Below are positions 1-7,924 of a DNA stretch of 64,000 nucleotides, in pieces. Both the position numbers and the translations under genes were made by a program. This DNA comes from Limosilactobacillus portuensis (GTDB taxonomy: Bacteria; Bacillota; Bacilli; Lactobacillales; Lactobacillaceae), in contig NZ_JABUXQ010000011.1 of assembly GCF_014838735.1 (NCBI RefSeq), positions 1-64,000 on the forward strand, given 5' to 3'. The first letter of the stretch is position 1; the number at the start of each line of letters is the position of its first letter. The notes under the pieces were generated by a model, which saw nothing but the letters and a program-made list of their open reading frames with translations, searched no databases and had not been told where the DNA came from.

Positions 1-178
1 CTCGATACTTACGTTTACTATACTTGGATTGCCACTTAGTGTCTTGTTTCTCTAACCATTTAGTGTGGAAAGTACCATACTTGATTCCATCAGAGCTGAT
101 AGCCAAATCAGCTATACCAACATCAAGGCCAACAGCCTTTCCTTTTCTAAATGATACCTTTCACTAAATTGTTTTGAA
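1..178 (-). pseudogene. TnpB (IS200/IS605-type) fragment at left edge
   Basis: On the minus strand one frame is open from about 178 to the window edge and reads GKAVGLDVGIADLAISSDG, the RuvC-I region of TnpB-type nucleases with the first catalytic Asp in GLDVG. This is preceded by an in-frame TGA and has no start codon, so the N-terminal part is missing. It joins directly onto the coding region of another gene (position 315 leftwards), which it truncates. The rest of the protein, if any, lies outside the window. Family assignment is from the motif; IS607-type TnpB is equally possible. Confidence 0.72.
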
Positions 179-315
179 ACTAGCTTACTGTTAAAATTGC
201 TAGTTGCATTATTCGTAGCGTGCCTAATTGAAATGTCAACTTTTTCCTCATTTAATGGTGGATTGCCATTAAGAATTTCTTCAAGCATTCGAGTATCACT
301 ATCTTCAAGTTTCAT
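112..315 (-). pseudogene. Small ORF truncated by the TnpB fragment
   Basis: A 67-codon frame starting MKLEDSDTRMLEEILNG, with an AGGAG site about 11 nt upstream, follows the specificity-subunit gene by 70 nt and could be its third operon member. Roughly the first 48 residues are native; the rest is read out of frame from the TnpB remnant. Acidic, helical-looking N-terminus; I do not recognise the family. Likely non-functional in this form. Confidence 0.45.
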
Positions 316-384
316 TTTTATTAGGGCTCCTAATATTTTTTATCATTTACTCCGTGTTTATCAACTAAGACTTAAAAATATATA

Positions 385-1386
385 TTAAATTAAATCAGCA
401 TTCGGTAAAGATTCCATATATTTCTTAATAAATTTCCAATCCGGTTTTCCCATTTCATTAACAGGTAAATTTATATGTAATTCTTTAAGCCGATTAGTTC
501 CAAGTTTAAAACCATATCCAAATTGGGCTTTTTGCTGCATTATCACTGTTGTCAAAAATAATGCGACGTATTTATCCTGAATTGGTAATTTAAGATATCG
601 TGTATCGCCTGAGAAAAAAGCAAGATATGGATGATAAAAAGAATAGCCAACACTACCATTACGATTCACACTAATTACGTTTTTGCCAAAGCTCTTAGGA
701 CTATTATCAGTTAGATTAATAAATCCTGTTATTCCATTATTTTGAGAGGAAGAACCGATAAATGGAGTCAATCCTTCTATTCTTAAATACTGCGGATAAT
801 CTTTTCCAGATTCAGGTGAACCAAAAACTTTCTCTATAGTAAATTGCTTCCACTTCTTTTTATTCAGAGAAATTGAATCTTTCATTCTATTTTTAGTTAC
901 AGGGAACTGATGAATTCCAGACTTAACACTATTTATTTTTTCACCCATCTTAATCCAATCTAATTCTCCAGTACTATCTAAGGGAAGATTAATAATTAAG
1001 TTTTTAAGTCTTTCATTACTTAGTTTAAAACCATACGCAAATTTTGTTCTTTGTTGTTCTAAAGAAGTAGCTAAATATAATCCTTCATCTAGATTTAGAT
1101 TATGGCCGTCTTTTGGCGAAATAATAGTTACATCCGAAGTAGCTATAAATCTATAAGGATGAAAAAATGCTTTGCCTAAACCTACACTACCATTATTTCC
1201 TATTGCCAATTTATTTTCATAGATGGTTTCTCCTTGCTTAGGTTTAACACTAATTTCTCCCCCATTATTAAACCCTGTTGCACTAATTAATCTAACACCA
1301 GTTTTCCCAACACTTTGTCTCCCAGTTAAGCTCTTCACATTTCCCCTTTTTACTTTAAAAAAGTCACCGACCCTAATCTTCGTCAA
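385..1386 (-). CDS. BcgI-like type IIB specificity subunit (S)
   Basis: DNA-recognition subunit partner of the upstream R-M protein. It contains two target recognition domains of the type I S/BcgIB kind: the first begins near KIRVGDFFKVKRGN, the second near KKWKQFTIEKVFGSPES; each ends in a similar stretch (YGFKLSNERLKNLIINLP and YGFKLGTNRLKELHINLP), the conserved repeats that contact the partner subunit. Length (about 333-339 aa) matches BcgIB (341 aa). I place the start at TTG 1386-1384 because AGAGGTG lies 6 nt before it; an ATG at 1404 is in frame but has no ribosome site. The start overlaps the end of the upstream gene by 14 nt, so the two are translationally coupled and share phase-variable leader A. 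Confidence 0.85.
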   Translation of the reverse strand: MTKIRVGDFFKVKRGNVKSLTGRQSVGKTGVRLISATGFNNGGEISVKPKQGETIYENKLAIGNNGSVGLGKAFFHPYRFIATSDVTIISPKDGHNLNLDEGLYLATSLEQQRTKFAYGFKLSNERLKNLIINLPLDSTGELDWIKMGEKINSVKSGIHQFPVTKNRMKDSISLNKKKWKQFTIEKVFGSPESGKDYPQYLRIEGLTPFIGSSSQNNGITGFINLTDNSPKSFGKNVISVNRNGSVGYSFYHPYLAFFSGDTRYLKLPIQDKYVALFLTTVIMQQKAQFGYGFKLGTNRLKELHINLPVNEMGKPDWKFIKKYMESLPNADLI

Positions 1387-3364
1387 ACAAATCACCTCTT
1401 CCATGAAGGATCATATTTTGTTTAAACGCAACATAATCTTGTATTGTTTGCATAAAATCACCATCAGTAGGCTTATCTGGATTTGTATAATGTGCATTAT
1501 GTAGCCATTCATTATCAACAGTAAGTTCTGCTTTAATCAAAAAATCCTCAGGAGCGTCAGCCCCATTAACAACAACATCAATTAATTTTTCCCGTTTTTG
1601 CTTATTAGTTCCATTAGGCACCAACCCTTTTTTAGGTATTAACGTGTAGCCATCATCAGTAAAGTTAATTAATTTTGTTTTCTTTTTCCCCTGACCAACA
1701 CCTACTCTTTTTTCAATTATTACTACTACCGTTTGAGTTGCAGTTGGGTAAAACGTTAAAGGATTCATTGTAATAATGCTATTAATATAATAATCATCGA
1801 GTAGCCATTGCTTAAATTCTTTCAGTTCTGAAGTTTTTACACCTTTCCCACCTGAAACAAGCACAGATATAGGCATTATTACAGCCAATTTACCACCATC
1901 ATCCATTAAACTTAACGCATGTTTTACAAATTTATACTCCGGTGCCTTTTTTCCTTGTGAATAAGGTGGATTCATCAATACTTTGGTAATGTGTGGTGCT
2001 TTAGATACAATAAAATCACTATTCTCTTTTTCTTCTACATTTCTTACATATTTAAAAAAGTCGCCATAAGTCATATTTGATTTGCCATCACCTCGAAGAA
2101 TCATGTTTGAGGCCGCAACAGAATATATGGATGGCTCATTTTCAACCCCATATAGGTGATTACTAACAATCTCATTAAATTTTTCTTGATAGCTCTGATC
2201 GTGAGAGAGTGATTTAATCATTCTGTTCATTCCAGCAACTAAAAAGGAGCCAGAACCCGTTGTCGGATCGAGTAAATAATCCTTAGGTGAAATCTCTATA
2301 AGCTCAGCCATTAAGGATGTTATATGTTTAGGTGTTAAGACGATTCCTAAAACGTTTCCATCTGAGTCATTATACTTTACAAATTCTGAATAAAAATCAC
2401 CAAGGATATCAGCATCCTCACCTATTTTTACTTTGTTATATACATCAAATAATACCGATGTGAATTCATATAATGGCGAATGATCTGCTAATTCTTTGTT
2501 AGGCATATAAAGTACCTTATTAATTTTAAGAAAACTAAATTCAGAAAGGATAGGTTGTACTTTACTATCATCAAAATCTGGTTCTTCTCTTTGTCGTTGT
2601 TCCAAGTAAGACTGTACCGCTCTGTAAATCACAACTCCGTCATTATTATTCATCGTATCAGAACCTTTTAGGTCACTTAAGCTTAGTTCTTTGGAATGAA
2701 TTCCCAGTAGAATAGCTGCCACTAAAGGTGCTTTCAAAGAATTCTTTAAGCTGGTATAAGTCCTGATATCATTGTGTAATTTACTTGCTATTTTGGCTAG
2801 TTCCTCTGATTTTATTTCACTTTGCGGAGTCTGATGTTTAACATTGACACGATAATATTCATCAATATTTTCAGGAGAAAATTCCGATAATCCATTAGTC
2901 TTGGGTAAGGGGATAAAACCACCAGTTTCATTTATATAATATGGAATTATCGATTGGCGGTTCATGTTTCCGGCTATTCCTATTGCAAAAATATGAGGAA
3001 ATAACTTAGATTCCTTTTGAATCTGTTTTGCGTACCATACAGCACCGTTTACTGCATAATTCTCCGTTGATTTTTCATCAAGAATTAATATCTGATTGTT
3101 CAGGTTAATAGTATTAGATATATCTTCTTTAGTTTCTATTAAAACCAAATATTTATTACTAGTCGAAACACCTTGGGTTATAAACGAAAAATCTGCTACA
3201 CCTCGATTATCATTTTGTTTTTTTGACGCGTGTCTCATGGCGTCATACAAAGATGGAAATATATTTTCTACAGATTCCTTTGCTAAGTTATTCCTGACTA
3301 ATGAAAACCCAATCTTATTTAACTCGTCAATAACCCACTGTTTAATAATATCTTCATTTGCCAC
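1373..3364 (-). CDS. BcgI-like type IIB restriction-methyltransferase subunit (cassette A)
   Basis: 663 aa fused nuclease and N6-adenine methyltransferase. N-terminus: PD-(D/E)XK-like site with D58 (GVADFSF) and E77-x-K79 (LIETKED). Middle: SAM-binding motif DPTTGSGSF and catalytic NPPYS, preceded by LTPKHITSLM. No recognition domain is fused; that is supplied by the overlapping downstream S gene. Sizes (663 + 339 aa) parallel BcgIA/BcgIB (637 + 341 aa), a type IIB enzyme that cuts both sides of its site. No separate HsdR gene is present. Start codon is GTG 3364-3362 with AAAGGCGG upstream; it follows immediately after the in-frame stop TAA of leader A. In this sequence leader A is out of frame (12 G), so expression is predicted low. 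Confidence 0.85.
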   Translation of the reverse strand: MANEDIIKQWVIDELNKIGFSLVRNNLAKESVENIFPSLYDAMRHASKKQNDNRGVADFSFITQGVSTSNKYLVLIETKEDISNTINLNNQILILDEKSTENYAVNGAVWYAKQIQKESKLFPHIFAIGIAGNMNRQSIIPYYINETGGFIPLPKTNGLSEFSPENIDEYYRVNVKHQTPQSEIKSEELAKIASKLHNDIRTYTSLKNSLKAPLVAAILLGIHSKELSLSDLKGSDTMNNNDGVVIYRAVQSYLEQRQREEPDFDDSKVQPILSEFSFLKINKVLYMPNKELADHSPLYEFTSVLFDVYNKVKIGEDADILGDFYSEFVKYNDSDGNVLGIVLTPKHITSLMAELIEISPKDYLLDPTTGSGSFLVAGMNRMIKSLSHDQSYQEKFNEIVSNHLYGVENEPSIYSVAASNMILRGDGKSNMTYGDFFKYVRNVEEKENSDFIVSKAPHITKVLMNPPYSQGKKAPEYKFVKHALSLMDDGGKLAVIMPISVLVSGGKGVKTSELKEFKQWLLDDYYINSIITMNPLTFYPTATQTVVVIIEKRVGVGQGKKKTKLINFTDDGYTLIPKKGLVPNGTNKQKREKLIDVVVNGADAPEDFLIKAELTVDNEWLHNAHYTNPDKPTDGDFMQTIQDYVAFKQNMILHGRGDLFDED

Positions 3365-3500
3365 TTAAGCCACCGCCTTTCGATTAGCGATGGTTTTACT
3401 ATAGCCAGATTGATCTAAAGGTAAAGTCCTGTCAGTAATTAGAAGTGGGCTTTCCCCCCCCCCCCATCAGATTCTTCGTAAATATAATTTTATGGTTCAT
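3365..3500 (-). promoter_or_regulatory. Phase-variable leader ORF A (currently out of frame)
   Basis: Starts at ATG 3500 with GAGGTG 9 nt upstream and reads MNHKIIFTKNLM, then a run of 12 G. With 12 G the frame stops after 22 codons (TGA). With 11 or 14 G it stays open for 44 codons, continuing ESPLLITDRTLPLDQ and ending KAVA, and its TAA (3367-3365) directly abuts the GTG of the enzyme. The same leader precedes cassettes C and D and a diverged one precedes B. I infer that the open frame carries ribosomes to the enzyme start; the closed frames drop them about 70 nt short. Confidence 0.8.
3454..3465 (-). repeat. Poly-G tract A (12 G on minus strand)
   Basis: Twelve consecutive C on the plus strand inside leader A, right after CTGAT. 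Homopolymer runs of this length change by slipped-strand mispairing. The open leader frame needs 11 or 14 G. Confidence 0.9.
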
Positions 3501-3529
3501 TTTAATACACCTCATAATTGTAAAATCAT

Positions 3530-3563
3530 CTGAAATTCTAACATGCTTAATCCAGAATAAAAA
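3530..3563 (-). promoter_or_regulatory. Promoter of cassette A
   Basis: Extended -10 TGTTAGAAT (TAGAAT at 3540-3535) about 35 nt upstream of leader A; the -35 is weak (TTTTTA with a 17-nt spacer, overlapping the terminator T-run). The same sequence is kept upstream of leaders C and D. Confidence 0.5.
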
Positions 3564-3586
3564 GACTCCGCTTGGACGGAGCCATT
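3558..3586 (-). terminator. Intrinsic terminator upstream of cassette A
   Basis: Minus strand: stem GGCTCCGTCC / GGCGGAGTC-type hairpin (GACTCCGCTTGGACGGAGCC on plus) followed by TTTTTATT. It isolates cassette A from the small genes upstream. An identical copy lies at 10490-10512. Confidence 0.8.
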
Positions 3587-3596
3587 CAAAATAAGA

Positions 3597-3800
3597 CTAT
3601 TTATTAACAATATGTTTTGTCAAATTTTCTATAAAACTAGGGTTATCAAGTAAATATATAAAGAATATTATACATCGCAAGATTTTTGACAAGTATAGTT
3701 CGTCGTCCACACAAGTGTTAACGTTTCCATAAGCAATCTTATCCACTAGTTCTTTATTATTTCTTGAATTAAAGTAAGTAAGTAATTCTTTGAACTGCAT
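3597..3800 (-). CDS. Hypothetical 67-aa protein
   Basis: MQFKELLTYFNSRNNKELVDK start, hydrophobic C-terminal half (CIIFFIYLLDN). It begins 2 nt after the stop of the 92-codon gene upstream, so the two form an operon closed by the terminator at 3558-3586. Its first 23 or so codons recur as a fragment at 7762-7831, showing that this gene pair once also stood beside cassette C. Function unknown; ribosome site weak (AGAAG). Confidence 0.5.
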   Translation of the reverse strand: MQFKELLTYFNSRNNKELVDKIAYGNVNTCVDDELYLSKILRCIIFFIYLLDNPSFIENLTKHIVNK

Positions 3801-3802
3801 AT

Positions 3803-4081
3803 TTAAGAAATCTTCTGCTTCTCATTGCGCAAAATTCGTTTGTCCTTTGGAACATAGAAAAAAACATAATTTACATCATTTCCATATCCATATAATTCAT
3901 TGACGGTGCTATTCGCATTATATGAGTTAAGTGGTTTTATCCCCGAATATGGTAAATTCAATACTGAGTATAAAAGAGATCCATTATTGGGCTCCTTAAG
4001 AAATTTATCTTGCTGATTTAGCCATATTCCAATATTACCTAACTTTTCTTTTATCTCATCTTCATTTAAGCTATCGATCAT
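3803..4081 (-). CDS. Hypothetical 92-aa protein
   Basis: Starts MIDSLNEDEIKEKLGN, no recognised domain, a Gly/Tyr/Asn-rich middle (VNELYGYGNDVNYVFFYVP). First gene of a two-gene unit sitting between cassettes A and B. The 5' flank (4090-4198) carries the 12-bp TGGC motif and is a near-identical copy of 10525-10633, so the unit's promoter region exists twice while the gene exists once. Confidence 0.5.
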   Translation of the reverse strand: MIDSLNEDEIKEKLGNIGIWLNQQDKFLKEPNNGSLLYSVLNLPYSGIKPLNSYNANSTVNELYGYGNDVNYVFFYVPKDKRILRNEKQKIS

Positions 4082-4150
4082 TCTTATTTAAGACCCCTGA
4101 TTAATAAATTATCAATTTACCTATTAGTTTATTTAGTAATTGATTTGGGA

Positions 4151-4162
4151 CAACTTTTGCCA
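4151..4162 (-). promoter_or_regulatory. TGGC motif copy 1
   Basis: TGGCAAAAGTTG on the minus strand, downstream of a terminator and upstream of the gene at 4081. One of seven dispersed copies of TGGCRRAWSTTG (others at 10581, 21006, 25448, 27805, 31924, 33210). The TTG may serve as part of a -35. Confidence 0.45.
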
Positions 4163-4167
4163 TTAGT

Positions 4168-4198
4168 AAAAAAAGAGAACACTTAAGAGTGTTCTCCT
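4168..4198 (-). terminator. Terminator downstream of cassette B
   Basis: Hairpin GAGAACACTCTTAAGTGTTCTC followed by a run of seven T on the minus strand, 160 nt past the stop of enzyme B. Confidence 0.85.
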
Positions 4199-4211
4199 AA
4201 TTAGATAATAT

Positions 4212-4293
4212 TTATAAATTCATCATTGCTTCTGAGAGCAAATGAAGTGATCAACAACTATACGTTGAAGTTATTTTCATTAAGGCTGAGAGG
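4212..4293 (-). repeat. Enzyme 3' tail repeat, copy 1
   Basis: A conserved segment of about 80 bp (plus strand: CATCATTGCTTCTGAGAGCA, later TCATTAAGGCTGAGAGG) follows the ends of enzymes B, C and D. No open frame is kept. It travels with the cassettes, so each cassette is bounded by a common leader and a common tail; a weaker copy lies at 55583-55620. Confidence 0.75.
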
Positions 4294-4361
4294 TAAATAT
4301 ATATTCAATTAAAACTATTCCAGTGGCCTTAATTCTACTCAGTTTACTTTCCAAAATATCT

Positions 4362-6788
4362 TTAATGATTTTCTATATTCTTAAATAACCGTAATCTATT
4401 AGTCGAAATATGTTTAATTTCTTCTATAAATTTATCCATAAAATTATAATCTAGCTCTTTACCATCATTAGTGGTTGGTAATTTCAGAACCATTTTCTTA
4501 GCAATGGTTCTCCTAAACTTATTTCCATAACTAAAGCCCATGGTAAGAGCCTCTTTCCGAAAAACTGTTGCTATAAATAACATGGTATTTTCTGTAGCAT
4601 GAGAAAATTTAGGATACATGCCCTGCACATGAGAGTATCCTACAAAGCTTTTGCCTTGATAAAAAACTGCATTAGCATCTGTTGTATCGCTAAAGGTAAT
4701 TATATTCCCCTTTTCATTGTTATCTTTATTTGTATATCCTCCCACTCCCTCATTATACGCAGAATTTACAATCACTGGATTTATACCATCTTTTTCCATT
4801 AAATCCTTATTGGTTAAATTGTAATGTTTAGTTGGATGTATGTCGAAAAGATTTGATATAGGAACATCATTCCAAGATGCCTTATTAATTTTTATAAATT
4901 GTTGAGCAGCAATATTAATAGTCTGTACACTCTTTACATAGTCAACACTATCTTCAGAAATTCCATATATGATTTGACTTGCAATGCTTTCTTTAAATAC
5001 TTTTTGATCAATTTTATCGACAGCAAGCATTCTGTTCATAATAGTTCTTGCAAAATCATCCTCTGTTAAATTTAATGGTTTCTTGGGGACAGGATAGCTT
5101 AGATTCATCATATTTTCGAAATCTGGGGTTATCCAGTGACACGTATCATCTCCGGCTTGTCTATTAATTATAGTCACCCAATAACTTTCTATAGCTTTCC
5201 ATTTATCATGAATGTCTTGACGTCCCTGATTTTTTACTGTCTCCAGTCCATCATCCTTTATATAGCAAGTAAAAATCTCCTTATTATTTTCAGTTAACTT
5301 ATCTTTTTGAGGTTCACCTACTTTAAATATGAAAATAGAAGCTGAAACACCTTCGAATGTTTTTTCAGGTAATTTAATGATTTTCTTTAAGGAATGATTT
5401 TTAAAAATAGATTTAACTAAAGTTTTAGAATCATTTTCTAACTTTTTATCAGGCAAAATAAAGGCAGCGTCTGTTCCCATAGGGACATTATCTAAAACGG
5501 CCTTAACAATCTTTAAGCACCCATATTTCTTTTCAAATGGTGGATTCATAAGAACTTTATTTACAGGATAAAATTCTTTTTTACATACATTGTCCACTGG
5601 CCATCGCTTTTGTGAAATGTTTTTTATCCATTGCTTTGCCCTTTGACTTGTTGTATCTTCTTGCGTTAAATTTGTTTTTCCATCTTTATGAATCATCATA
5701 TTTGCGCATGCAAGAGCAAATATCGTCTTATCTTTCTCAATACCATATAATTGTCGCTTCTTTATTTCGGTTGCTTTAGATGTTTCCATTCCTCCTGCTT
5801 CCTTTATCATATTTGCCATCGCCTTTGTAAGGAAAGCTCCAGAACCACATGCTGCATCAAGAACAACAGAATCTTGATTTACATTAATTATTCTATACAT
5901 TAGGCTCGTAATATGATCAGGTGTAAAAACTTGTCCTCTCTCAGATTTTCCCTTGTATCTATTAAATTCATTAAAAAATATCGCCATAACATCCTCGCCA
6001 TTCCAATTTCTAGAATTTAGAGAGTCTGATATTTTGGTTATATTTTTTATAAATAAATCTATTGATTCTTGATTGTCAGAAATATTCATTTTTATTTCAT
6101 CAAATACAGTGGTCAAAAGATCAAGCTTACTGTTTTGCATTTTATCATGCTCTAATGATTTATTTAATACACTTTTTATCTCAGATTGCATTGCAGGATA
6201 CGACATGCCTTTTACTAGCATTGCACCATAACGCTTTGCCACAAGTGCACTAGCTGTAAAAATCATTCTTTGGTATAAATTATCAATTCCAAATTTTATG
6301 TGTAAAGCATCATTTATCTGCTTAGTTAATAAATATATTTGATGAACATTAATCTTTTTTTCTTTAAAGTAGTTGATATAATAATTTTTACTCTGAAGCG
6401 AAGCTACGTTAGGAATTTCATCCATAGATTTACCATTGCTCTTAAAAATTCGAATATCCGAACCATTATATAAAACACCAATTACATAATCATATCTATC
6501 TAGTGTAATTCTGCAATTCTTTTGAATTTCATAGTATGATGCTGAATTACCCGAAATATCGACATTGCTATTTTTAGTTTCTAAAATTAAAGCAACTTCA
6601 CTTTTATCCTTTGGCAAGTACCATCCATCAGGTTTATCAAGAATTCCTTTCCAAACGGAATCATTTAACATTTGACTTAACTGATTAAATGTAGTTAACT
6701 GTCCCGTACCCGAAAAGGCAGCTTTTGAACTTGACAATTCCAAAATTTTACCAGCTTGTTTTCTAACATAATCTTCTGTCAATAACAT
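4362..6788 (-). CDS. Type IIG-like restriction-methylation-specificity fusion (cassette B)
   Basis: 808 aa single-chain R-M enzyme. N-terminus has a PD-(D/E)XK-like motif: P53-D54 and E70-T71-K72 (ALILETKN). A central gamma-class N6-adenine methyltransferase follows, with QVFTPDHITSLM, SAM motif DAACGSGAF (near residue 300) and catalytic NPPF (near 415). The last 170 residues form one type I S-like recognition domain (WNDVPISNLFDIHPTKHYN). One protein therefore holds cutting, methylation and recognition. ATG start follows the leader B stop with no gap (TAAATG), with AAGGAGG upstream. Leader B is out of frame here (11 G), so I predict low expression in this clone. Confidence 0.85.
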   Translation of the reverse strand: MLLTEDYVRKQAGKILELSSSKAAFSGTGQLTTFNQLSQMLNDSVWKGILDKPDGWYLPKDKSEVALILETKNSNVDISGNSASYYEIQKNCRITLDRYDYVIGVLYNGSDIRIFKSNGKSMDEIPNVASLQSKNYYINYFKEKKINVHQIYLLTKQINDALHIKFGIDNLYQRMIFTASALVAKRYGAMLVKGMSYPAMQSEIKSVLNKSLEHDKMQNSKLDLLTTVFDEIKMNISDNQESIDLFIKNITKISDSLNSRNWNGEDVMAIFFNEFNRYKGKSERGQVFTPDHITSLMYRIINVNQDSVVLDAACGSGAFLTKAMANMIKEAGGMETSKATEIKKRQLYGIEKDKTIFALACANMMIHKDGKTNLTQEDTTSQRAKQWIKNISQKRWPVDNVCKKEFYPVNKVLMNPPFEKKYGCLKIVKAVLDNVPMGTDAAFILPDKKLENDSKTLVKSIFKNHSLKKIIKLPEKTFEGVSASIFIFKVGEPQKDKLTENNKEIFTCYIKDDGLETVKNQGRQDIHDKWKAIESYWVTIINRQAGDDTCHWITPDFENMMNLSYPVPKKPLNLTEDDFARTIMNRMLAVDKIDQKVFKESIASQIIYGISEDSVDYVKSVQTINIAAQQFIKINKASWNDVPISNLFDIHPTKHYNLTNKDLMEKDGINPVIVNSAYNEGVGGYTNKDNNEKGNIITFSDTTDANAVFYQGKSFVGYSHVQGMYPKFSHATENTMLFIATVFRKEALTMGFSYGNKFRRTIAKKMVLKLPTTNDGKELDYNFMDKFIEEIKHISTNRLRLFKNIENH

Positions 6789-6904
6789 TTATGCCACCTC
6801 CTTCTCTGAGGCGACATATGCATTACTTACTTTAGCAATTAGAAGGGGCGTCTTGCCCCCCCCCCCATCAATTTATTCATATTATTAATATAATAACTCA
6901 TCAT
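6789..6904 (-). promoter_or_regulatory. Phase-variable leader ORF B (currently out of frame)
   Basis: Starts ATGATG at 6904 with AAGGTG upstream and reads MMSYYINNMNKLM before 11 G. With 11 G it stops after 21 codons; with 12 (or 9) G it stays open for 38 codons (GKTPLLIAKVSNAYVASEK, ending EVA) and its TAA abuts the enzyme ATG. The N-terminal part differs from leaders A, C and D, but LMGGG then K-S/T-PLLI is shared. The segment CGCCCCTTCT just after the tract can pair with AGAAGGAGG, the enzyme's ribosome site, so ribosomes crossing the leader could unmask it. Confidence 0.8.
6856..6866 (-). repeat. Poly-G tract B (11 G on minus strand)
   Basis: Eleven C on the plus strand after TTGAT of leader B. 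Open leader frame requires 12 or 9 G. Confidence 0.9.
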
Positions 6905-6946
6905 TAACACCTTATTTTTTCTTACTTAAACTATAGTTGATTATTA

Positions 6947-7213
6947 CTACTTCTCATAATGTGACCAAGCAGAATAGATATTTACTGTTTTATGTTGCTC
7001 ATCAACCGTATAAACAACACGATGCTGAATATTAATTCTACGAGAATATTTTTTTAATAATGGTGGTTCTAACTTTTCAAACCCCTGATTAGGTTTATAA
7101 GGATTTTTTTTCAGTTGTTCTTCAATCTCTTTATAGTTATCCTTCAGATTACTATGTTTAAGTTTTCTTAAATCTCCCTTAGCGGAATTTTTAATTCTAA
7201 CTTTATACATCAT
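6947..7213 (-). CDS. yoeB: YoeB/Txe-family mRNA interferase toxin (locus 1)
   Basis: 88 aa RelE-superfamily toxin predicted to cut mRNA in the ribosomal A site. Diagnostic C-terminus: KYSRRINIQHRVVYTVD followed by AWSHYE, matching the Txe/YoeB signature with its final His-Tyr. It overlaps the antitoxin stop (TAATG). The pair sits between cassettes B and C on the same strand and could stabilise the R-M island. Confidence 0.88.
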   Translation of the reverse strand: MMYKVRIKNSAKGDLRKLKHSNLKDNYKEIEEQLKKNPYKPNQGFEKLEPPLLKKYSRRINIQHRVVYTVDEQHKTVNIYSAWSHYEK

Positions 7214-7479
7214 TACAGCTTATCCCAATCAATTTCATCAACATCAGTAAACCCACTATTATCTGATTCCCGTTGTCGTACAATATCGCCAACTCCGGTT
7301 TCTTCTAGGTACATGGTTTCTTGAATAGCATCCCAGTCTTTCTTGCTGATCAACACAGCATCTTCACTGCCGGAGTTCTTTGACGAAGAAATAGTTACTG
7401 GAGTATGATCTGCATTCACTTTTTTTATCAAATTATATAAGTTATTTCTCGCATTAGTTGGTGTAATTACATTATCCAT
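7213..7479 (-). CDS. yefM: YefM/Axe-family antitoxin (locus 1)
   Basis: 88 aa Phd/YefM antitoxin: N-terminal DNA-binding fold (TPTNARNNLYNLIKKVN), conserved ...AVLISKKDWDAIQETMYL, and an acidic C-terminus (DVDEIDWDKL) that should neutralise YoeB. Start ATG 7479 has AAGGTGG upstream. Precedes and overlaps the toxin gene, the usual order, and probably autoregulates the promoter at 7512-7540. Confidence 0.88.
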   Translation of the reverse strand: MDNVITPTNARNNLYNLIKKVNADHTPVTISSSKNSGSEDAVLISKKDWDAIQETMYLEETGVGDIVRQRESDNSGFTDVDEIDWDKL

Positions 7480-7511
7480 TTATACTTCCACCTTTCACTA
7501 TTTTTACCTTT

Positions 7512-7540
7512 ATTATAGCGTACGTATTAGCGTACGTCAA
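7512..7540 (-). promoter_or_regulatory. yefM-yoeB promoter and operator
   Basis: Minus strand: TTGACG (7540-7535), 17-nt spacer, TATAAT (7517-7512). Two copies of TAGCGTACGT in the spacer, 12 bp apart, form the probable operator for the YefM/YoeB complex. Confidence 0.8.
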
Positions 7541-7554
7541 TTTTATCACAAATA

Positions 7555-7583
7555 AAAAGGCTCCTAACGGGAGCCTTTTTGCT
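7555..7583. terminator. Bidirectional terminator
   Basis: AAAAAGGCTCC TAAC GGGAGCCTTTTT: 9-10 bp stem with A/T runs on both sides, between cassette C and the TA promoter. Confidence 0.8.
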
Positions 7584-7667
7584 TAGTTCGGCAAATTTAA
7601 TTACCTAATTCTAAATCGGTGTTGACAATCATAGTTTACTTCTTATAGAAGCTGACCATATGAAAGC

Positions 7668-7708
7668 AAAAAAGAGAACGTCTGGAAACGTTCTCCTTAT
7701 TTTTTACT
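7668..7708. terminator. Terminator downstream of cassette C
   Basis: AAAAAAGAGAACGT ctgga AACGTTCTC then ATTTTTT; works on either strand. Same family as the GAGAAC terminators at 4168 and 10603. Confidence 0.75.
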
Positions 7709-7761
7709 AAACCAGCTAAGAACTAATGTAATTTGAATTAACCAAACCGGCGAACTACTAA

Positions 7762-7831
7762 TAGCAATCTTATCCACTAGTTCTTTATTATTTCTTGAAT
7801 TAAAGTAAGTAATTAATTCTCTGAACTGCAT
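7762..7831 (-). pseudogene. Fragment of the 67-aa gene
   Basis: About 70 bp nearly identical to the 5' end of the gene at 3597-3800 (minus strand ATG CAG TTC, then coding NSRNNKELVDKIA) and then cut off. Directly preceded by the tail repeat. It marks a recombination scar. Confidence 0.75.
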
Positions 7832-7840
7832 ATTTCATAA

Positions 7841-7917
7841 ATTCATCATTGCTTCTGAGAGCAAATGAAGTGATCAAAACTATACGTTAAACTAAATTTC
7901 ATTAAGGCTGAGAGGCA
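7841..7917 (-). repeat. Enzyme 3' tail repeat, copy 2
   Basis: Starts immediately after the stop of enzyme C; about 90% like 4212-4293. See that entry. Confidence 0.75.
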
Positions 7918-7924
7918 TGAATAT

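Larger units (their letters stand above)
4090..4198. repeat. About 109-bp direct repeat, copy 1
   Basis: The stretch from CTGATTAATAAATTATC through GACAACTTTTGCCATTAG to the terminator hairpin is nearly identical to 10525-10633. It contains the recurring 12-bp motif and a terminator. Direct repeats flanking cassettes B and C give homology for deletion or exchange of the 6.4 kb between them. Confidence 0.85.
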
